From an uncultured Bacteroidales bacterium (GTDB taxonomy: Bacteria; Bacteroidota; Bacteroidia; Bacteroidales; Bacteroidaceae): a stretch of 64,000 bases of DNA. Made by a program: the position numbers and the translations under genes. Shown here in pieces: positions 16,552-25,836 of the stretch. Where the stretch lies: positions 1 to 64,000 of the forward strand of contig CADAEK010000009.1 in assembly GCA_902786925.1 (NCBI GenBank), in the 5' to 3' direction. The notes under the pieces are model-generated. The model had not been told where the DNA came from. It ran no database searches and worked only from the letters and a program-made list of their open reading frames with translations. Position 1 is the first letter of the stretch; each line of letters begins with the position of its first letter.

Positions 16552-19392
16552 TTATTGGAACTGCCACCAGTCAAAGTTGAAGGTGCCATCCAACTGCTCG
16601 AAGTGCAGATAGAGGTCATGAACACCCTTCACATTCTCCACTTTCGTGCTGACAGTAGAGAACTTCTCGTCTGCACCTGTTGCCTTTACGGCTACACGGC
16701 CAATCTCCTTGCCGTCAATTCCGTCAATGGTCAGGACGATGTTGCCACGTCCCTTTGCTGAAGCCACACTGGCCATGAACTTCTTGGCGCCAGCGCTGCC
16801 AAAGTCCACACCTCTCAGACGGATGTACTCACCTTCATCAATATCGGTGACATACATATTGACACGTCCTGTTGAATAAGGCATATCTTTCACAACGCCC
16901 GTATTCTTGATGCCCATCTTGCAAGTCTTCAGATTCTTGCCCCAGGCCATCGTCTCTGCCTCCACGCGCTTGTAAGGATTGAGGAATTCTATCTGTTTCA
17001 TAGGCTCCTGATCCAGCCAGTAAGGAATCTCCTGAATGGTGCCATCGGCATTGTAAGTGATTTCCTGACCGCTCACAGAACGGCGCTCGTGGTGCTCCCA
17101 TGTGTCAATGTGCATGATGTCATAGTTCTGGCCAAACACATAGCTCTTGCCCTTATAATCGCAGATGCCAGGATGGTTGCCGCGGTCACGCTCTGTAGGA
17201 CGCATGATATAGCCCATTTCCGTCCACTTTCCTGTAGGGCTGTCACTCATCGCATAGCCCAGTGCCTCAGGACAGCAGGTTGAAGCGAATGCCATGTAAT
17301 AGTGACCATTGCGCTTGTAGAACCAAGGCCCCTCCTGATAATGCTGTATAGCCCAATTGGCTTTCTGGTTCCAAGACACACGGAGATTGATTTTTGAGCC
17401 TTCTTCCTTCACGGGACGCATCATGCCGTCCTCTTGATTGAGCACATAGATGTCACCATCTGTAGAAATCATGTCCTCATTGAGTTTTACGCAATAAGCG
17501 TGTGGGTTGCCCCAGAACATCCAAGCCTGACCATTGTCATCAATGAATACAGAAGGGTCAATATCATCCCAATGCTCCTTCTGCCATACGAGTGGCTCAC
17601 CGAGAGGGTCTTTGAAGGGACCATAAGGAGAGTCTGCCACCAGCACACCGATGCCATGTCCATGCAGAGGAGCATAGAGGTAGAACTTGCCATTACGCTC
17701 TACGGTCTGAATTGCCCAAGCACCGTTTTCACGACTGCGCCATTCGAAGTCACGCAATGATGCCACAGCACCATGTTCTGTCCAGTTCACCATATCCGTA
17801 GTGGACCAAAGCAACCAGTCGTACATAAAGAAGCCTGCCGAGTTCTTCTCTCGCTCATCGTGAATATCCTCTGGATGTGAGTCATGAGAAGTGTAGAGGA
17901 ACAGCGTGTCGCCCACCACCAATGGTGAGGGGTCTGCTGTGTATTTCGTTGTAAAGAGTGGCATATTGCACTCTTCGATGCCACGGAACTTCCACCAGTC
18001 GAAGTTCATAATCTTCACGCCCTTGCGACCACGGAACACGAAATAGAGGTCGTGAACACCTACCACAGGAGTGCGCAAGTCAACAACTTCTTCTTTCCAT
18101 TCCTCCCAGCCACCGGTGTGACCCACTTCCAAACGTGCAATCACCTTGCCGTCAAGGCTGTCAATACGTACTTCAATCGCACCGCCACGCAAAGCGCTTG
18201 CCACACTGGCTGTGAATGTGCGAGGTATTTTTCTGCCAAAGTTTACAGCTTGCAACTTGATATAGTCGCCATCATGTGTCTCTGAAATGTAAACACCTGT
18301 CTTGTCGTTCCACTCGCTCTTGATACCCTTTGAGAAAGCCATAGTTTCTGCTTCCACACGCTCGTAGGGGTTCAAAGTACCAATAGGAGCTACACCCTTA
18401 TCTGTTGGCAGAATCGTTGGGAACGTTCCGTCAGCATTGAATTTGAACTCTTCCACAGCCACGCTGCGACCGAAGCCGCCGCCACCAGGGAGTTTGCCTG
18501 TATGATAGAAGAAGTAATCATGTCCCTTGAAGCGCTCATAACCGCAGTGGTTAGTGAAGGAACCCGTGCCGCCTTCTGGCATGATCGTTCCCTTATAGGT
18601 CCAAGGACCTGCTGGTGAGGGAGCCTCCGAATATGCAATATGCTCTGGCACACCGCCTGCGGCATACAAAAGATAGTATCCCTTCGAGGTCTTAGCACCC
18701 TTCTTGGCTACTGCCATCTGAGGTTTCTTCATAATCCAAGGGCCTTCTGTGTAGGTGTCCTTATACTTCTTGCCTTTTTCACGCTTGGCCATGTCGGGAG
18801 CGCCGAAACCTTCTTCGGTCATGTCCAAGTTGAACACCTCACCATCAAAGCTAATCATGTCTTTGTTCAGCTTGCCGCAATACACTCGTGGATTGCCCCA
18901 GTAAATCCAAGCCTGATCATCATCATCGATGAACACCGTGGGGTCGATGTGGTCCCAAGAGCCATTCTCATAGAGAGGCTTGCCAATGGCATCGCGGAAT
19001 GGACCTGTAGGAGAATCAGCCACAGCCACACCAATAGCCATACCGCCAGAGAGACGTGAATGGGCACAGATGTACCAATAGAACTTGCCATTGCGTTCGA
19101 TGCACTGGCTTGCCCAAGCGCGGTCATCTGCCCAGCTGAAGCTTTCCAGCGCCAGCGGACTGCCATGATCGGTCCAGTTCACCATGTCGGCAGAACTGTA
19201 CACACGCCATTCTTGCATCCAAAAGAAATCGGCTTTATCTTCATCGTGACCTGTATAAACGTAAATTCTGTCACCATGCACCATCGGAGCAGGGTCACTC
19301 GTACACCAGGTTTGAACAAACGGATTCTGCGCAGCAGCAGAAAGCGGAAGCATTGCCCCCACTACACTTAACAAACGGAATAGTTTTCTCAT
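16552..19392 (-). CDS. GH43-CBM6-GH43-CBM6 two-catalytic-domain enzyme
   Basis: This 946-residue secreted protein (signal peptide 1-21, ending SAAAQ) has two five-bladed GH43 domains (about 22-340 and 478-805), each followed by a CBM6-like beta sandwich (about 342-470 and 808-946). Both catalytic triads look intact: Asp33, Asp150 and Glu216 in the first (TSDPAP, HIDPTVF, TEGPW), and Asp487, Asp612 and Glu687 in the second (TADPSP, DIDPSVF, QEGPW). GH43 enzymes act mainly as beta-xylosidases and alpha-arabinofuranosidases, so two activities on arabinoxylan in one chain are likely. The two halves resemble each other and may come from an internal duplication. It is first in a transcript with GH8. 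Confidence 0.92.
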   Translation of the reverse strand: MRKLFRLLSVVGAMLPLSAAAQNPFVQTWCTSDPAPMVHGDRIYVYTGHDEDKADFFWMQEWRVYSSADMVNWTDHGSPLALESFSWADDRAWASQCIERNGKFYWYICAHSRLSGGMAIGVAVADSPTGPFRDAIGKPLYENGSWDHIDPTVFIDDDDQAWIYWGNPRVYCGKLNKDMISFDGEVFNLDMTEEGFGAPDMAKREKGKKYKDTYTEGPWIMKKPQMAVAKKGAKTSKGYYLLYAAGGVPEHIAYSEAPSPAGPWTYKGTIMPEGGTGSFTNHCGYERFKGHDYFFYHTGKLPGGGGFGRSVAVEEFKFNADGTFPTILPTDKGVAPIGTLNPYERVEAETMAFSKGIKSEWNDKTGVYISETHDGDYIKLQAVNFGRKIPRTFTASVASALRGGAIEVRIDSLDGKVIARLEVGHTGGWEEWKEEVVDLRTPVVGVHDLYFVFRGRKGVKIMNFDWWKFRGIEECNMPLFTTKYTADPSPLVVGDTLFLYTSHDSHPEDIHDEREKNSAGFFMYDWLLWSTTDMVNWTEHGAVASLRDFEWRSRENGAWAIQTVERNGKFYLYAPLHGHGIGVLVADSPYGPFKDPLGEPLVWQKEHWDDIDPSVFIDDNGQAWMFWGNPHAYCVKLNEDMISTDGDIYVLNQEDGMMRPVKEEGSKINLRVSWNQKANWAIQHYQEGPWFYKRNGHYYMAFASTCCPEALGYAMSDSPTGKWTEMGYIMRPTERDRGNHPGICDYKGKSYVFGQNYDIMHIDTWEHHERRSVSGQEITYNADGTIQEIPYWLDQEPMKQIEFLNPYKRVEAETMAWGKNLKTCKMGIKNTGVVKDMPYSTGRVNMYVTDIDEGEYIRLRGVDFGSAGAKKFMASVASAKGRGNIVLTIDGIDGKEIGRVAVKATGADEKFSTVSTKVENVKGVHDLYLHFEQLDGTFNFDWWQFQ

Positions 19393-19420
19393 TGATTGAA
19401 TAGGTTTTAAATTCGTGTTG

Positions 19421-19428
19421 CAAAGATA
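19421..19428 (-). promoter_or_regulatory. -7 box upstream of the GH43 gene
   Basis: TATCTTTG lies 28 nt before the start codon on the minus strand. No standard -33 box is seen. Confidence 0.5.
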
Positions 19429-19545
19429 ACACGAATCTTCTTGATTTACTTCCGTCTATGAAACATCTTCTTTCACTTTTACTCACGAAAGAAGCCTTAA
19501 ACGCCTGACAATCGCTGTTTATGTGCCTCACGGCCAACGATAGCG

Positions 19546-20724
19546 CTACCTCAAGCGGTTTTGTATAAAGTGCCGCTTTGCATAAAGGAAATAAAACAAA
19601 ACACCTATCAGATTGATGATGAAAGCAAACCAAAAGGCTCCGGAATAATGCGTGTGCTCTATCACAACGCCACCCATCACAACACCGATGCCCATGCCAA
19701 TATCCCAACAGGTCAACTGCGAGGAGTTGGCCGTTCCGCGCTTGTTGTTGGGAGCCAAATTGATGAACATCGTCTGCATGCCTGGCCAGATATGCCCATT
19801 GCCCAAACCGATAATGATAGCGGCGCCATAATAGCCCACTTCATTCTTGACAGCAGCAAAAAGCAGATAGCCAAAGAGACTGATGAGGATGCCATGATTG
19901 ACATTCTCCACCACTCTCCCCTTGCGGAGCGAGCGCGCACCAATCAGACGAGAAAGGATAAGACCACCACTGAGCACCGCAAACCAAATGCCCGTGCCTG
20001 CCGTGATGCCCAAGTCCTCCTTGCCATAAATGGCGAGATAGGTAGCCAAGACACCATACGAAACACCCACGCATACCATCACGACGCCTTCGCTCCATCC
20101 TTTCACCAAGAAGAAGCGGTCAAAGGAAAGCGGGTCTTTATTGGGAACTATCATCTTGGGAGGGAAATGCACCGTAGCGTTGATGGCGCATCCTATGCCT
20201 GCAGCCAGCAAGGCAATGAGAAAGATGATATTATAATTGCCAATGGTGCTGTAGATGAACAAGCCCACCGTGGGAGCCATGCTTGTGGCAAGATTGTTCG
20301 ACATGCCATAATAGCCTATGCCTTCAGCACGACGCGAAGGATGCAGCACATCGATGGCGCAAGTGCTGTTCGCCACCGTGACAGCCCCCATGGGCGCACC
20401 GTGCATCGTGCGGATGAGAGTAAAGAGCACCATGGTGCCTGCTATCAGATAGCCAGCAAAGAAAGCAAAAAAGAGGAAATAGCTCGTCAGCAGCACCACC
20501 CTGCGCGGAAAGCTGTCCACCAGATAGCCTGCGATGGGACGGGCAAGCAGCGCCGTCAAGGTATAGCCCGACAGCACCAGCCCTATCGTGTCCTTATCCG
20601 CATGATAGGTCTCGCTCAGATACAGAGGCAAAAGCGGAGTGACAATCATGAACGAGAAGAAGATCATGAAGTTGGCACACCACACCTTCACATAGTTCGC
20701 ATTCCAAAGTTTTGCTTGTTCCAT
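19546..20724 (-). CDS. Major facilitator superfamily transporter
   Basis: This protein of about 392 residues has 12 predicted membrane helices. The loop after helix 2 reads GYLVDSFPRRVVLL, the typical MFS motif A region, and GNGHIWPGMQTMF lies in the C-terminal half. The start is placed at ATG 20724 (MEQAKLWNANYVK). A longer frame opens at 20769, but its first 15 codons would lie upstream of the -7 box at 20734-20741. It stands 153 nt upstream of the glycosidase block on the same strand and could import a sugar released there, though it has its own promoter and could equally be a drug or metabolite exporter. Confidence 0.87.
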   Translation of the reverse strand: MEQAKLWNANYVKVWCANFMIFFSFMIVTPLLPLYLSETYHADKDTIGLVLSGYTLTALLARPIAGYLVDSFPRRVVLLTSYFLFFAFFAGYLIAGTMVLFTLIRTMHGAPMGAVTVANSTCAIDVLHPSRRAEGIGYYGMSNNLATSMAPTVGLFIYSTIGNYNIIFLIALLAAGIGCAINATVHFPPKMIVPNKDPLSFDRFFLVKGWSEGVVMVCVGVSYGVLATYLAIYGKEDLGITAGTGIWFAVLSGGLILSRLIGARSLRKGRVVENVNHGILISLFGYLLFAAVKNEVGYYGAAIIIGLGNGHIWPGMQTMFINLAPNNKRGTANSSQLTCWDIGMGIGVVMGGVVIEHTHYSGAFWFAFIINLIGVLFYFLYAKRHFIQNRLR

Positions 20725-20733
20725 AATTCCATG

Positions 20734-20741
20734 CAAAGATA
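20734..20741 (-). promoter_or_regulatory. -7 box of the MFS gene
   Basis: TATCTTTG is only 9 nt from the chosen start codon, so the transcript would have a leader of a few nucleotides at most. Confidence 0.5.
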
Positions 20742-20866
20742 CAGCTTTTTTCTCACCCCGATGGCGCATCTTTCCCTAAAAAAGAGAAGTATTGATGAAG
20801 AACAACCTTTCTCACCCACCAAGGGAACGAACACATGGCGCACAAGGTCTTTCAGCACCTCAAAAG

Positions 20867-20931
20867 CGGTGTGACTCACACCGTATAGGTCGGTCTGAGT
20901 CACACCGGCACCCTCGGTCTGAGTCACACCG
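20867..20931. repeat. Palindrome array A: three 17-bp units every 24 bp
   Basis: CGGTGTGACTCACACCG (20867-20883) is near-palindromic. It is followed after exactly 7 nt by CGGTCTGAGTCACACCG (20891-20907), and after 7 nt again by the same sequence (20915-20931). The array lies between the MFS gene and aqpZ. An inverted counterpart is at 53354-53418. Confidence 0.92.
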
Positions 20932-21033
20932 TTTTTATAGTGCAGGAATAGGGACAAAAGAAAAGAGGGCATGCCCCATCATACGGCACACTCTCTTTCC
21001 TATTTCTATCATCGTTTCGAGTACGGTCAATCT

Positions 21034-21705
21034 TTATTCTTCGGAACCGATAATCTTCCAGATGCCAGCAGCAATGGCAGCGCCAGCGAATGGACCTACA
21101 ATAAACACCCAAAGCTCACTGAGGGCCTGTCCGCCTTGGAAGATAGCAGGACCGATGGAACGTGCAGGGTTCACAGAAGTGCCCGTATAGTGGATACCCA
21201 CCAGATGAATCAAAATCAGCGAAAGACCGATAGCCAGACCTGCAAAGTTGCCTGCACCCTTCTTCTCGTCTGTAGTGCCAAGCACCACCAGCACAAAGAT
21301 GCAAGTAAGCACAATCTCAGCAATGAGACCTGCCACCAGCCCGTGAGAGCCACAACTGTTAGCACCCGTCAAAGTGCCACCAGCCTGAGCTTGGTCATAA
21401 GAGGTCAGCGCAAACAGAATAGCAGAACCAATCACGGCGCCAATCACCTGAAATACCACATATATCACAGCATCCTTGCCGCTGATTCGCTTTGACAACA
21501 GACAGCCCAAAGTGATAGCGGGGTTGATGTGACAACCCGAAACACCGCCAATCGTATAGGCCATCGCCACTACCGCCAGACCAAAAGCCATAGCAGTGCC
21601 TACAACCGATGCGATATCAGAACCACAATTGAGTGACACGGCTGTGCCACATCCGAGAAGTGTAAGAACCATTGTTCCCACCATTTCTGCTAAATACTTC
21701 TTCAT
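21034..21705 (-). CDS. aqpZ: Aquaporin Z
   Basis: This 223-residue inner-membrane water channel has six helices and two NPA half-helices, HINPAIT (about residues 59-65) and VNPARS (about 177-182). GIHYTGTSVNPARS supplies the His, Thr and Arg of a water-selective filter rather than a glycerol one. Its length is usual for AqpZ (231 in E. coli). It is followed downstream by palindrome array A. A DUF4831 gene lies on the same strand 58 nt downstream of the start side, with no clear sign of shared transcription. Confidence 0.94.
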   Translation of the reverse strand: MKKYLAEMVGTMVLTLLGCGTAVSLNCGSDIASVVGTAMAFGLAVVAMAYTIGGVSGCHINPAITLGCLLSKRISGKDAVIYVVFQVIGAVIGSAILFALTSYDQAQAGGTLTGANSCGSHGLVAGLIAEIVLTCIFVLVVLGTTDEKKGAGNFAGLAIGLSLILIHLVGIHYTGTSVNPARSIGPAIFQGGQALSELWVFIVGPFAGAAIAAGIWKIIGSEE

Positions 21706-21763
21706 ACGTTTTTAATGTTTAAGAGTTGATAAAATAAGGTTGTGTCAAGTCGTGCCAAGGGGT

Positions 21764-22813
21764 TTATTGTGCCAGTTGCACAATTCCTCCCGTTGCGGGG
21801 TTCAGCGTCAGCTTCGTTGTCACCCCTTTATTAAATAATGTAGGGCTCAACGTATCAATGGTGCCAAACTGAGCGAAAGGAAGCTCACGCTCATACAGCG
21901 TGCCATTCATTGTGGACAGCTGCACCTTTGCCATGCTTGGCATATTATACACCAACCCAACAATCTTGCGCTTCACCAAGTCTTTCTCTTCTGGCAATAC
22001 CACCGTGTGCTGGTCCTTGAGCGAGAGGAAGTAAGGTTCGCCTGCAAGGTCATCTGCATCGACGAATCCCAACTTGCGAGAGAAGCGGAAAAGAACCTCT
22101 TTCTCTACATCAGCCAAAGGCTCATAACTATATGACTTTGAAACCCATGTGGTATCCTTATAACCCACAAACAATTGCGTCAATGCTTCTTCCTGTCGGT
22201 CCAATTCGCTCAGCACAATCTTGAGCGAAGCACCATCCTTAGGCATCGACTCCACTTGTCCGCGCTTGATGGCATTCTTGCTTTCACGGATATCCAGAAT
22301 TTCTTGAGCCGTTAACTCCGCCATCTTTGCCGTTGAAGTGGCAGAGAGGATATCCTCCGTCAAATACTGACGTGCATCCAACTGATGGTGAGTGGAACGA
22401 CTGGCCGGAAGAGAATGCTCCTCCAGTTCCGTCTGCGTGTTGACAGCCACCAGAATACCGCTTTCCGTCAGTTGCGCCATCGGAGCCACCGTCTTGTCCT
22501 TCATCTTCACTGTGTACACCTTTGCCGTATCGGGCACACCTGTCTGATAAACTTCCAGTTCTGTCAGCGTCCATGTCGTTGATGGCTCGGTGCCGACACC
22601 CTGAATGTGCAGATACCGCTCTGCATACTTGGCATATTCACCGGGCACATACACCACCTTCTGCGCAGATGCATCCACATTCAGCACCGTCTTGGGCAAG
22701 GCGTAATTCACGCCATTGGCAGCTACGCCCGGATTAAACTCTGTCACTTGTGTCTGAGCATTTGCGCCCCATGCCATCAGGGCTGCAAAAGCCATTATCA
22801 TTGTTTTCTTCAT
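21764..22813 (-). CDS. DUF4831 family secreted protein
   Basis: This protein of about 349 residues has a signal peptide (MKKTMIMAFAALMAWGANAQ). I recognise it as DUF4831, a family seen in Bacteroidota and of unknown function. Visible traits are a conserved N-terminal YVPGEYAKYAERYL segment, a helical middle and the C-terminal FNKGVTTKLTLNPATGGIVQ. The start is taken at 22813 because a longer frame lacks a clean signal sequence. It follows the nnr gene by 7 nt and is probably cotranscribed with it, which may reflect convenience rather than function. Confidence 0.85.
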   Translation of the reverse strand: MKKTMIMAFAALMAWGANAQTQVTEFNPGVAANGVNYALPKTVLNVDASAQKVVYVPGEYAKYAERYLHIQGVGTEPSTTWTLTELEVYQTGVPDTAKVYTVKMKDKTVAPMAQLTESGILVAVNTQTELEEHSLPASRSTHHQLDARQYLTEDILSATSTAKMAELTAQEILDIRESKNAIKRGQVESMPKDGASLKIVLSELDRQEEALTQLFVGYKDTTWVSKSYSYEPLADVEKEVLFRFSRKLGFVDADDLAGEPYFLSLKDQHTVVLPEEKDLVKRKIVGLVYNMPSMAKVQLSTMNGTLYERELPFAQFGTIDTLSPTLFNKGVTTKLTLNPATGGIVQLAQ

Positions 22814-22820
22814 GTTCCAA

Positions 22821-24371
22821 TCAATTTTGCTTGCCCCGCAATGCACGGAAGGCGCGAGGCAAATAATCAACAAGGTCACTGGCTATCAAGCTCTCCTCGC
22901 ACAGCTCCTCTGCCACGATATCGCCAGCCAGTCCATGTAGATACACACCCAAGCGGGCTGCCATCTCAGGCGGATACGACTGAGCCAAGAGCGCCAAGAT
23001 GATGCCCGTCAACACGTCACCCGAACCAGCTGTGGCCATTCCCGGATTGCCCGTCGAATTGAAATACACATTGCCCTCAGGCGTGCAGACAGCAGAATAT
23101 GCCCCCTTGATGATGATATACAGCTGCTGGCGCATCGCCAAATCGCGTGTACGCTCCAGTTCCTCGTAGGAGTTGCGCGTAGTGCCGATAAGGCCAAACA
23201 ACTCTTTCTTATGAGGGGTCAATATGCAATACTTAGGCAACTGGGCAATCCATCCACGGTGAGAGCCACAGATGTTGAGCGCATCCGCATCAATCACAGC
23301 AGGACATTTCGCCAGGCTGACCTGTTCAATAAACGCTTGTGTGGTATAGGAAGACGTGCCGATGCCAGGACCGATGCCCATCGCATCGTAGTCCGCAGTG
23401 TCAAACGACTGGCTGAAGCAGTTGTTATCTACATCCACATTCAGCACCGCTTCTGGCACAGCGCTCTGAAGCACTCTCACGTTGCATTCTGGCGTGCGCA
23501 CCGTCAACTTCCCCACTCCTCCGCGCAGACACGCTTTCGCGCTCAACACGGCAGCACCAGCCATGCCTTTCTTTCCGGCTATCAGCAGCGCCTTTCCGAC
23601 ACTACCCTTGTGGGCAAAGCGAGAACGCTTCTTCAGCGCCATCTTGAACTCGTCTTTCTCTGTCAGGAAATATGGCGTCTTGGTCTCCTCATTCTCAGGG
23701 TCCTGAATACCGATATCCAGCACCTCCCATTCGCCCACATAAGGCTCATTCTCTGGGAAGAAGAACGCCAGTTTCGGATTCTGTACAGTATAGGTGACAT
23801 CAGCCTTCACGATATGTGTCATCACATTGTAAGTGTTGTCCTCACACATCAGTCCTGAAGGCACATCAATCGCCACCACAGTGGCAGGCGATGCGTTGAT
23901 ATATTTCACCACCGACGCAAAACCTCCGTTCAAGGGGCGGGAGAGCCCGGTGCCAAACAAGCCGTCAATGACCAAATCGTCCTTTTCCAATACCGGTGGC
24001 TTAAACTCCGAAGTGACCTCCGTGAATATCACGCTATAAGGCCTCATCGCATTCAGTTCATCCATCTGATACTTCATCAATCGCTGCTTGTTCGTCTCGC
24101 AGTCGGGCGTCAAGTTGTCAGACGTGTTGAAAAGATAGACCGTCACCTTATATCGAGCCTCACACAGCATACGGGCAATCGCCAATGCGTCGCCGCCATT
24201 ATTGCCTGGACCAGCAAAAATCTTGATGGGAGTGTCAACAGTCCAGCGGGCACAAATCTTGTCAGCCATCGCACGCGATGCCCTCTCCATCAAATCGATG
24301 GAACTGACAGGTTCATGCTCTATCGTGTAATTATCAATAATCTTAAATTGAGCTGCAGTTAATATCTTCAT
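22821..24371 (-). CDS. nnr: Bifunctional NAD(P)H-hydrate epimerase / ADP-dependent dehydratase
   Basis: This protein of about 516 residues repairs damaged NAD(P)H. The N-terminal YjeF domain (about 1-215) epimerises NAD(P)HX and has GPGNNGGDALAIARML. The C-terminal ribokinase-like domain (about 230-510) dehydrates S-NAD(P)HX using ADP and has GNPGMATAGSGDVLTGIILA, with GIGPGIGT earlier. The fusion is the usual bacterial form. Start ATG 24371 (MKILTAAQFK) is preferred to an upstream ATG because family proteins start with this segment. Divergent from hpt. Confidence 0.95.
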   Translation of the reverse strand: MKILTAAQFKIIDNYTIEHEPVSSIDLMERASRAMADKICARWTVDTPIKIFAGPGNNGGDALAIARMLCEARYKVTVYLFNTSDNLTPDCETNKQRLMKYQMDELNAMRPYSVIFTEVTSEFKPPVLEKDDLVIDGLFGTGLSRPLNGGFASVVKYINASPATVVAIDVPSGLMCEDNTYNVMTHIVKADVTYTVQNPKLAFFFPENEPYVGEWEVLDIGIQDPENEETKTPYFLTEKDEFKMALKKRSRFAHKGSVGKALLIAGKKGMAGAAVLSAKACLRGGVGKLTVRTPECNVRVLQSAVPEAVLNVDVDNNCFSQSFDTADYDAMGIGPGIGTSSYTTQAFIEQVSLAKCPAVIDADALNICGSHRGWIAQLPKYCILTPHKKELFGLIGTTRNSYEELERTRDLAMRQQLYIIIKGAYSAVCTPEGNVYFNSTGNPGMATAGSGDVLTGIILALLAQSYPPEMAARLGVYLHGLAGDIVAEELCEESLIASDLVDYLPRAFRALRGKQN

Positions 24372-24525
24372 TGCACTGTATGAGTTGAAGGTACAGATAC
24401 TCTTTGATGTGCAAAAATAGTGAATCAACATTGAAAAAGAGACGAAAATTGACTAAAATCACACTTCATTCACGTTTTTTCGAGTTATTATCACCTTTTT
24501 TGCCTTACAATAGGGATTTTTTGTG

Positions 24526-24533
24526 TAGCTTTG
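24526..24533 (+). promoter_or_regulatory. -7 box of the hpt promoter
   Basis: TAGCTTTG lies 27 nt before the hpt start. TTTG at 24499-24502 is 23 nt upstream, slightly long for a -33 element. Confidence 0.5.
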
Positions 24534-24560
24534 CACTAAATAAGCTCTACACTCATCGGC

Positions 24561-25097
24561 ATGATTACCATAAAGGACAAGCAATTTGAGATATTTATCA
24601 GTCATCAGCAAATTGCAGACAAGGTCGCAGCATTGGCCACAAGACTCAACGCAGACTACCAGGACAAGAATCCTGTGCTCATTGTCATCCTGAATGGAGC
24701 ATTCATCTTTGCGGCTGATTTAGTGCGCCAGCTCACCTTCAACCACGAAATCCAATTTGCCAAGTTCTCCTCCTATCAGGGAATGGAGACAACTGGCGAA
24801 GTGAAGGAACTCATCGGACTCTCCATCGACCTCAAAGATCGGGACGTCATCATCGTGGAAGACATTGTGGACACGGGCATCACCATGGGAGAAGTGCTCC
24901 CCACCCTTCAGGCCAAAGGCGCCAAGACGGTGGAGATAGCAGTTCTGCTCATGAAGCCAGGGAAACTGAGAGTTCCGCTCAACGTGAAATACTGCGCCAT
25001 GGAGATTCCCAACGAGTTCATCGTGGGCTACGGCCTCGACTACGACGGCCTCGGCCGCAACTACAAAGACATCTACGTGGTGAAAAGCGAGGAGTGA
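24561..25097 (+). CDS. hpt: Hypoxanthine phosphoribosyltransferase
   Basis: This 178-residue cytoplasmic purine-salvage enzyme joins hypoxanthine or guanine to PRPP. The PRPP-binding motif is VIIVEDIVDTGITMG (about residues 94-108), and an LIVILNGAFIFAADL segment lies near residue 35. The length matches bacterial Hpt. It is followed 52 nt downstream by adk, another purine-nucleotide gene, then obg, in the same direction. Confidence 0.95.
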   Translation: MITIKDKQFEIFISHQQIADKVAALATRLNADYQDKNPVLIVILNGAFIFAADLVRQLTFNHEIQFAKFSSYQGMETTGEVKELIGLSIDLKDRDVIIVEDIVDTGITMGEVLPTLQAKGAKTVEIAVLLMKPGKLRVPLNVKYCAMEIPNEFIVGYGLDYDGLGRNYKDIYVVKSEE

Positions 25098-25149
25098 AGA
25101 GTGAGGATTTAACCGTTAAAACAACATTTAACTAACAATACAAACCCAA

Positions 25150-25722
25150 ATGAAGAATATCATCATTTTCGGTGCGCCAGGCTCTGGCAAAGGCACCTAC
25201 AGCGACGAAATCGTTGCACGTTACGGCATGGGTCACATCTCTACAGGCGATGTGCTCCGCAATGAAATCAAGAACGGTACAGAACTCGGCAATATCGCCA
25301 AAGGATACATCGACAATGGTCAGCTCATCCCCGACGAGTTGATGATTGACATCCTCGCAAAGACTTACGATGCGCTTCCAGCAGGCAAGGGCGTCATCTT
25401 CGACGGATTCCCACGCACCATCGCACAGGCAGAAGCACTCAAGAAGATGCTCGCTGAGCGCAAGCACGACATGGGCATCATGCTCGAGCTCATCGTGGAC
25501 GAAGAGACTCTTCTCGCTCGTCTGCTCAACCGTGCCAAGGAGCAGGGACGCGCTGACGACAACGAAGAGACCATCAAGAAGCGCTTCGAGGTATACCACA
25601 AGCAGACTGAACCTCTCTCTAAGTGGTTCGAGCAGGAAGGCATTCGCAACGCATTCACTTGGAAAGGCTCCAAGGATGTGATGCTGGGCGAAATCTTCGC
25701 ATTCCTCGACACTCAAAAGTAA
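25150..25722 (+). CDS. adk: Adenylate kinase
   Basis: This 190-residue enzyme converts AMP + ATP to 2 ADP. The P-loop is GAPGSGKGTYS (residues 7-17), followed by the AMP-binding HISTGDVLR and the VIFDGFPRT motif. The lid is the short form (RAKEQGRADDNEETI), without the zinc-finger insert of longer bacterial kinases, consistent with the 190-residue length. A hairpin at 25739-25809 lies between it and obg. Confidence 0.96.
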   Translation: MKNIIIFGAPGSGKGTYSDEIVARYGMGHISTGDVLRNEIKNGTELGNIAKGYIDNGQLIPDELMIDILAKTYDALPAGKGVIFDGFPRTIAQAEALKKMLAERKHDMGIMLELIVDEETLLARLLNRAKEQGRADDNEETIKKRFEVYHKQTEPLSKWFEQEGIRNAFTWKGSKDVMLGEIFAFLDTQK

Positions 25723-25738
25723 AAATAACAGAACTAAA

Positions 25739-25815
25739 GAATTGAAGAATTGAAGGGATACGCTCCTGCGGTGCAGACACATCGCGCAGCCACTTCAATC
25801 CTTCAATTCTTTTTT
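25739..25815 (+). terminator. Possible terminator between adk and obg
   Basis: GAATTGAAGAATTGAAG (25739-25755) pairs with CTTCAATCCTTCAATTC (25793-25809) with one mismatch across a 37-nt loop, followed by six T. Confidence 0.6.
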
Positions 25816-25836
25816 ATCAATATCCAATCACGACTC

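Noticed and set aside
19561-20874. 437-codon frame antisense to the MFS gene
   Set aside because: The translated product is charged and histidine-rich with no family likeness; the sense frame encodes a normal 12-helix carrier.
20867-20931. CRISPR array
   Set aside because: Units are 17 bp with 7-nt spacers, far shorter than CRISPR repeats and spacers, and no cas genes are near.
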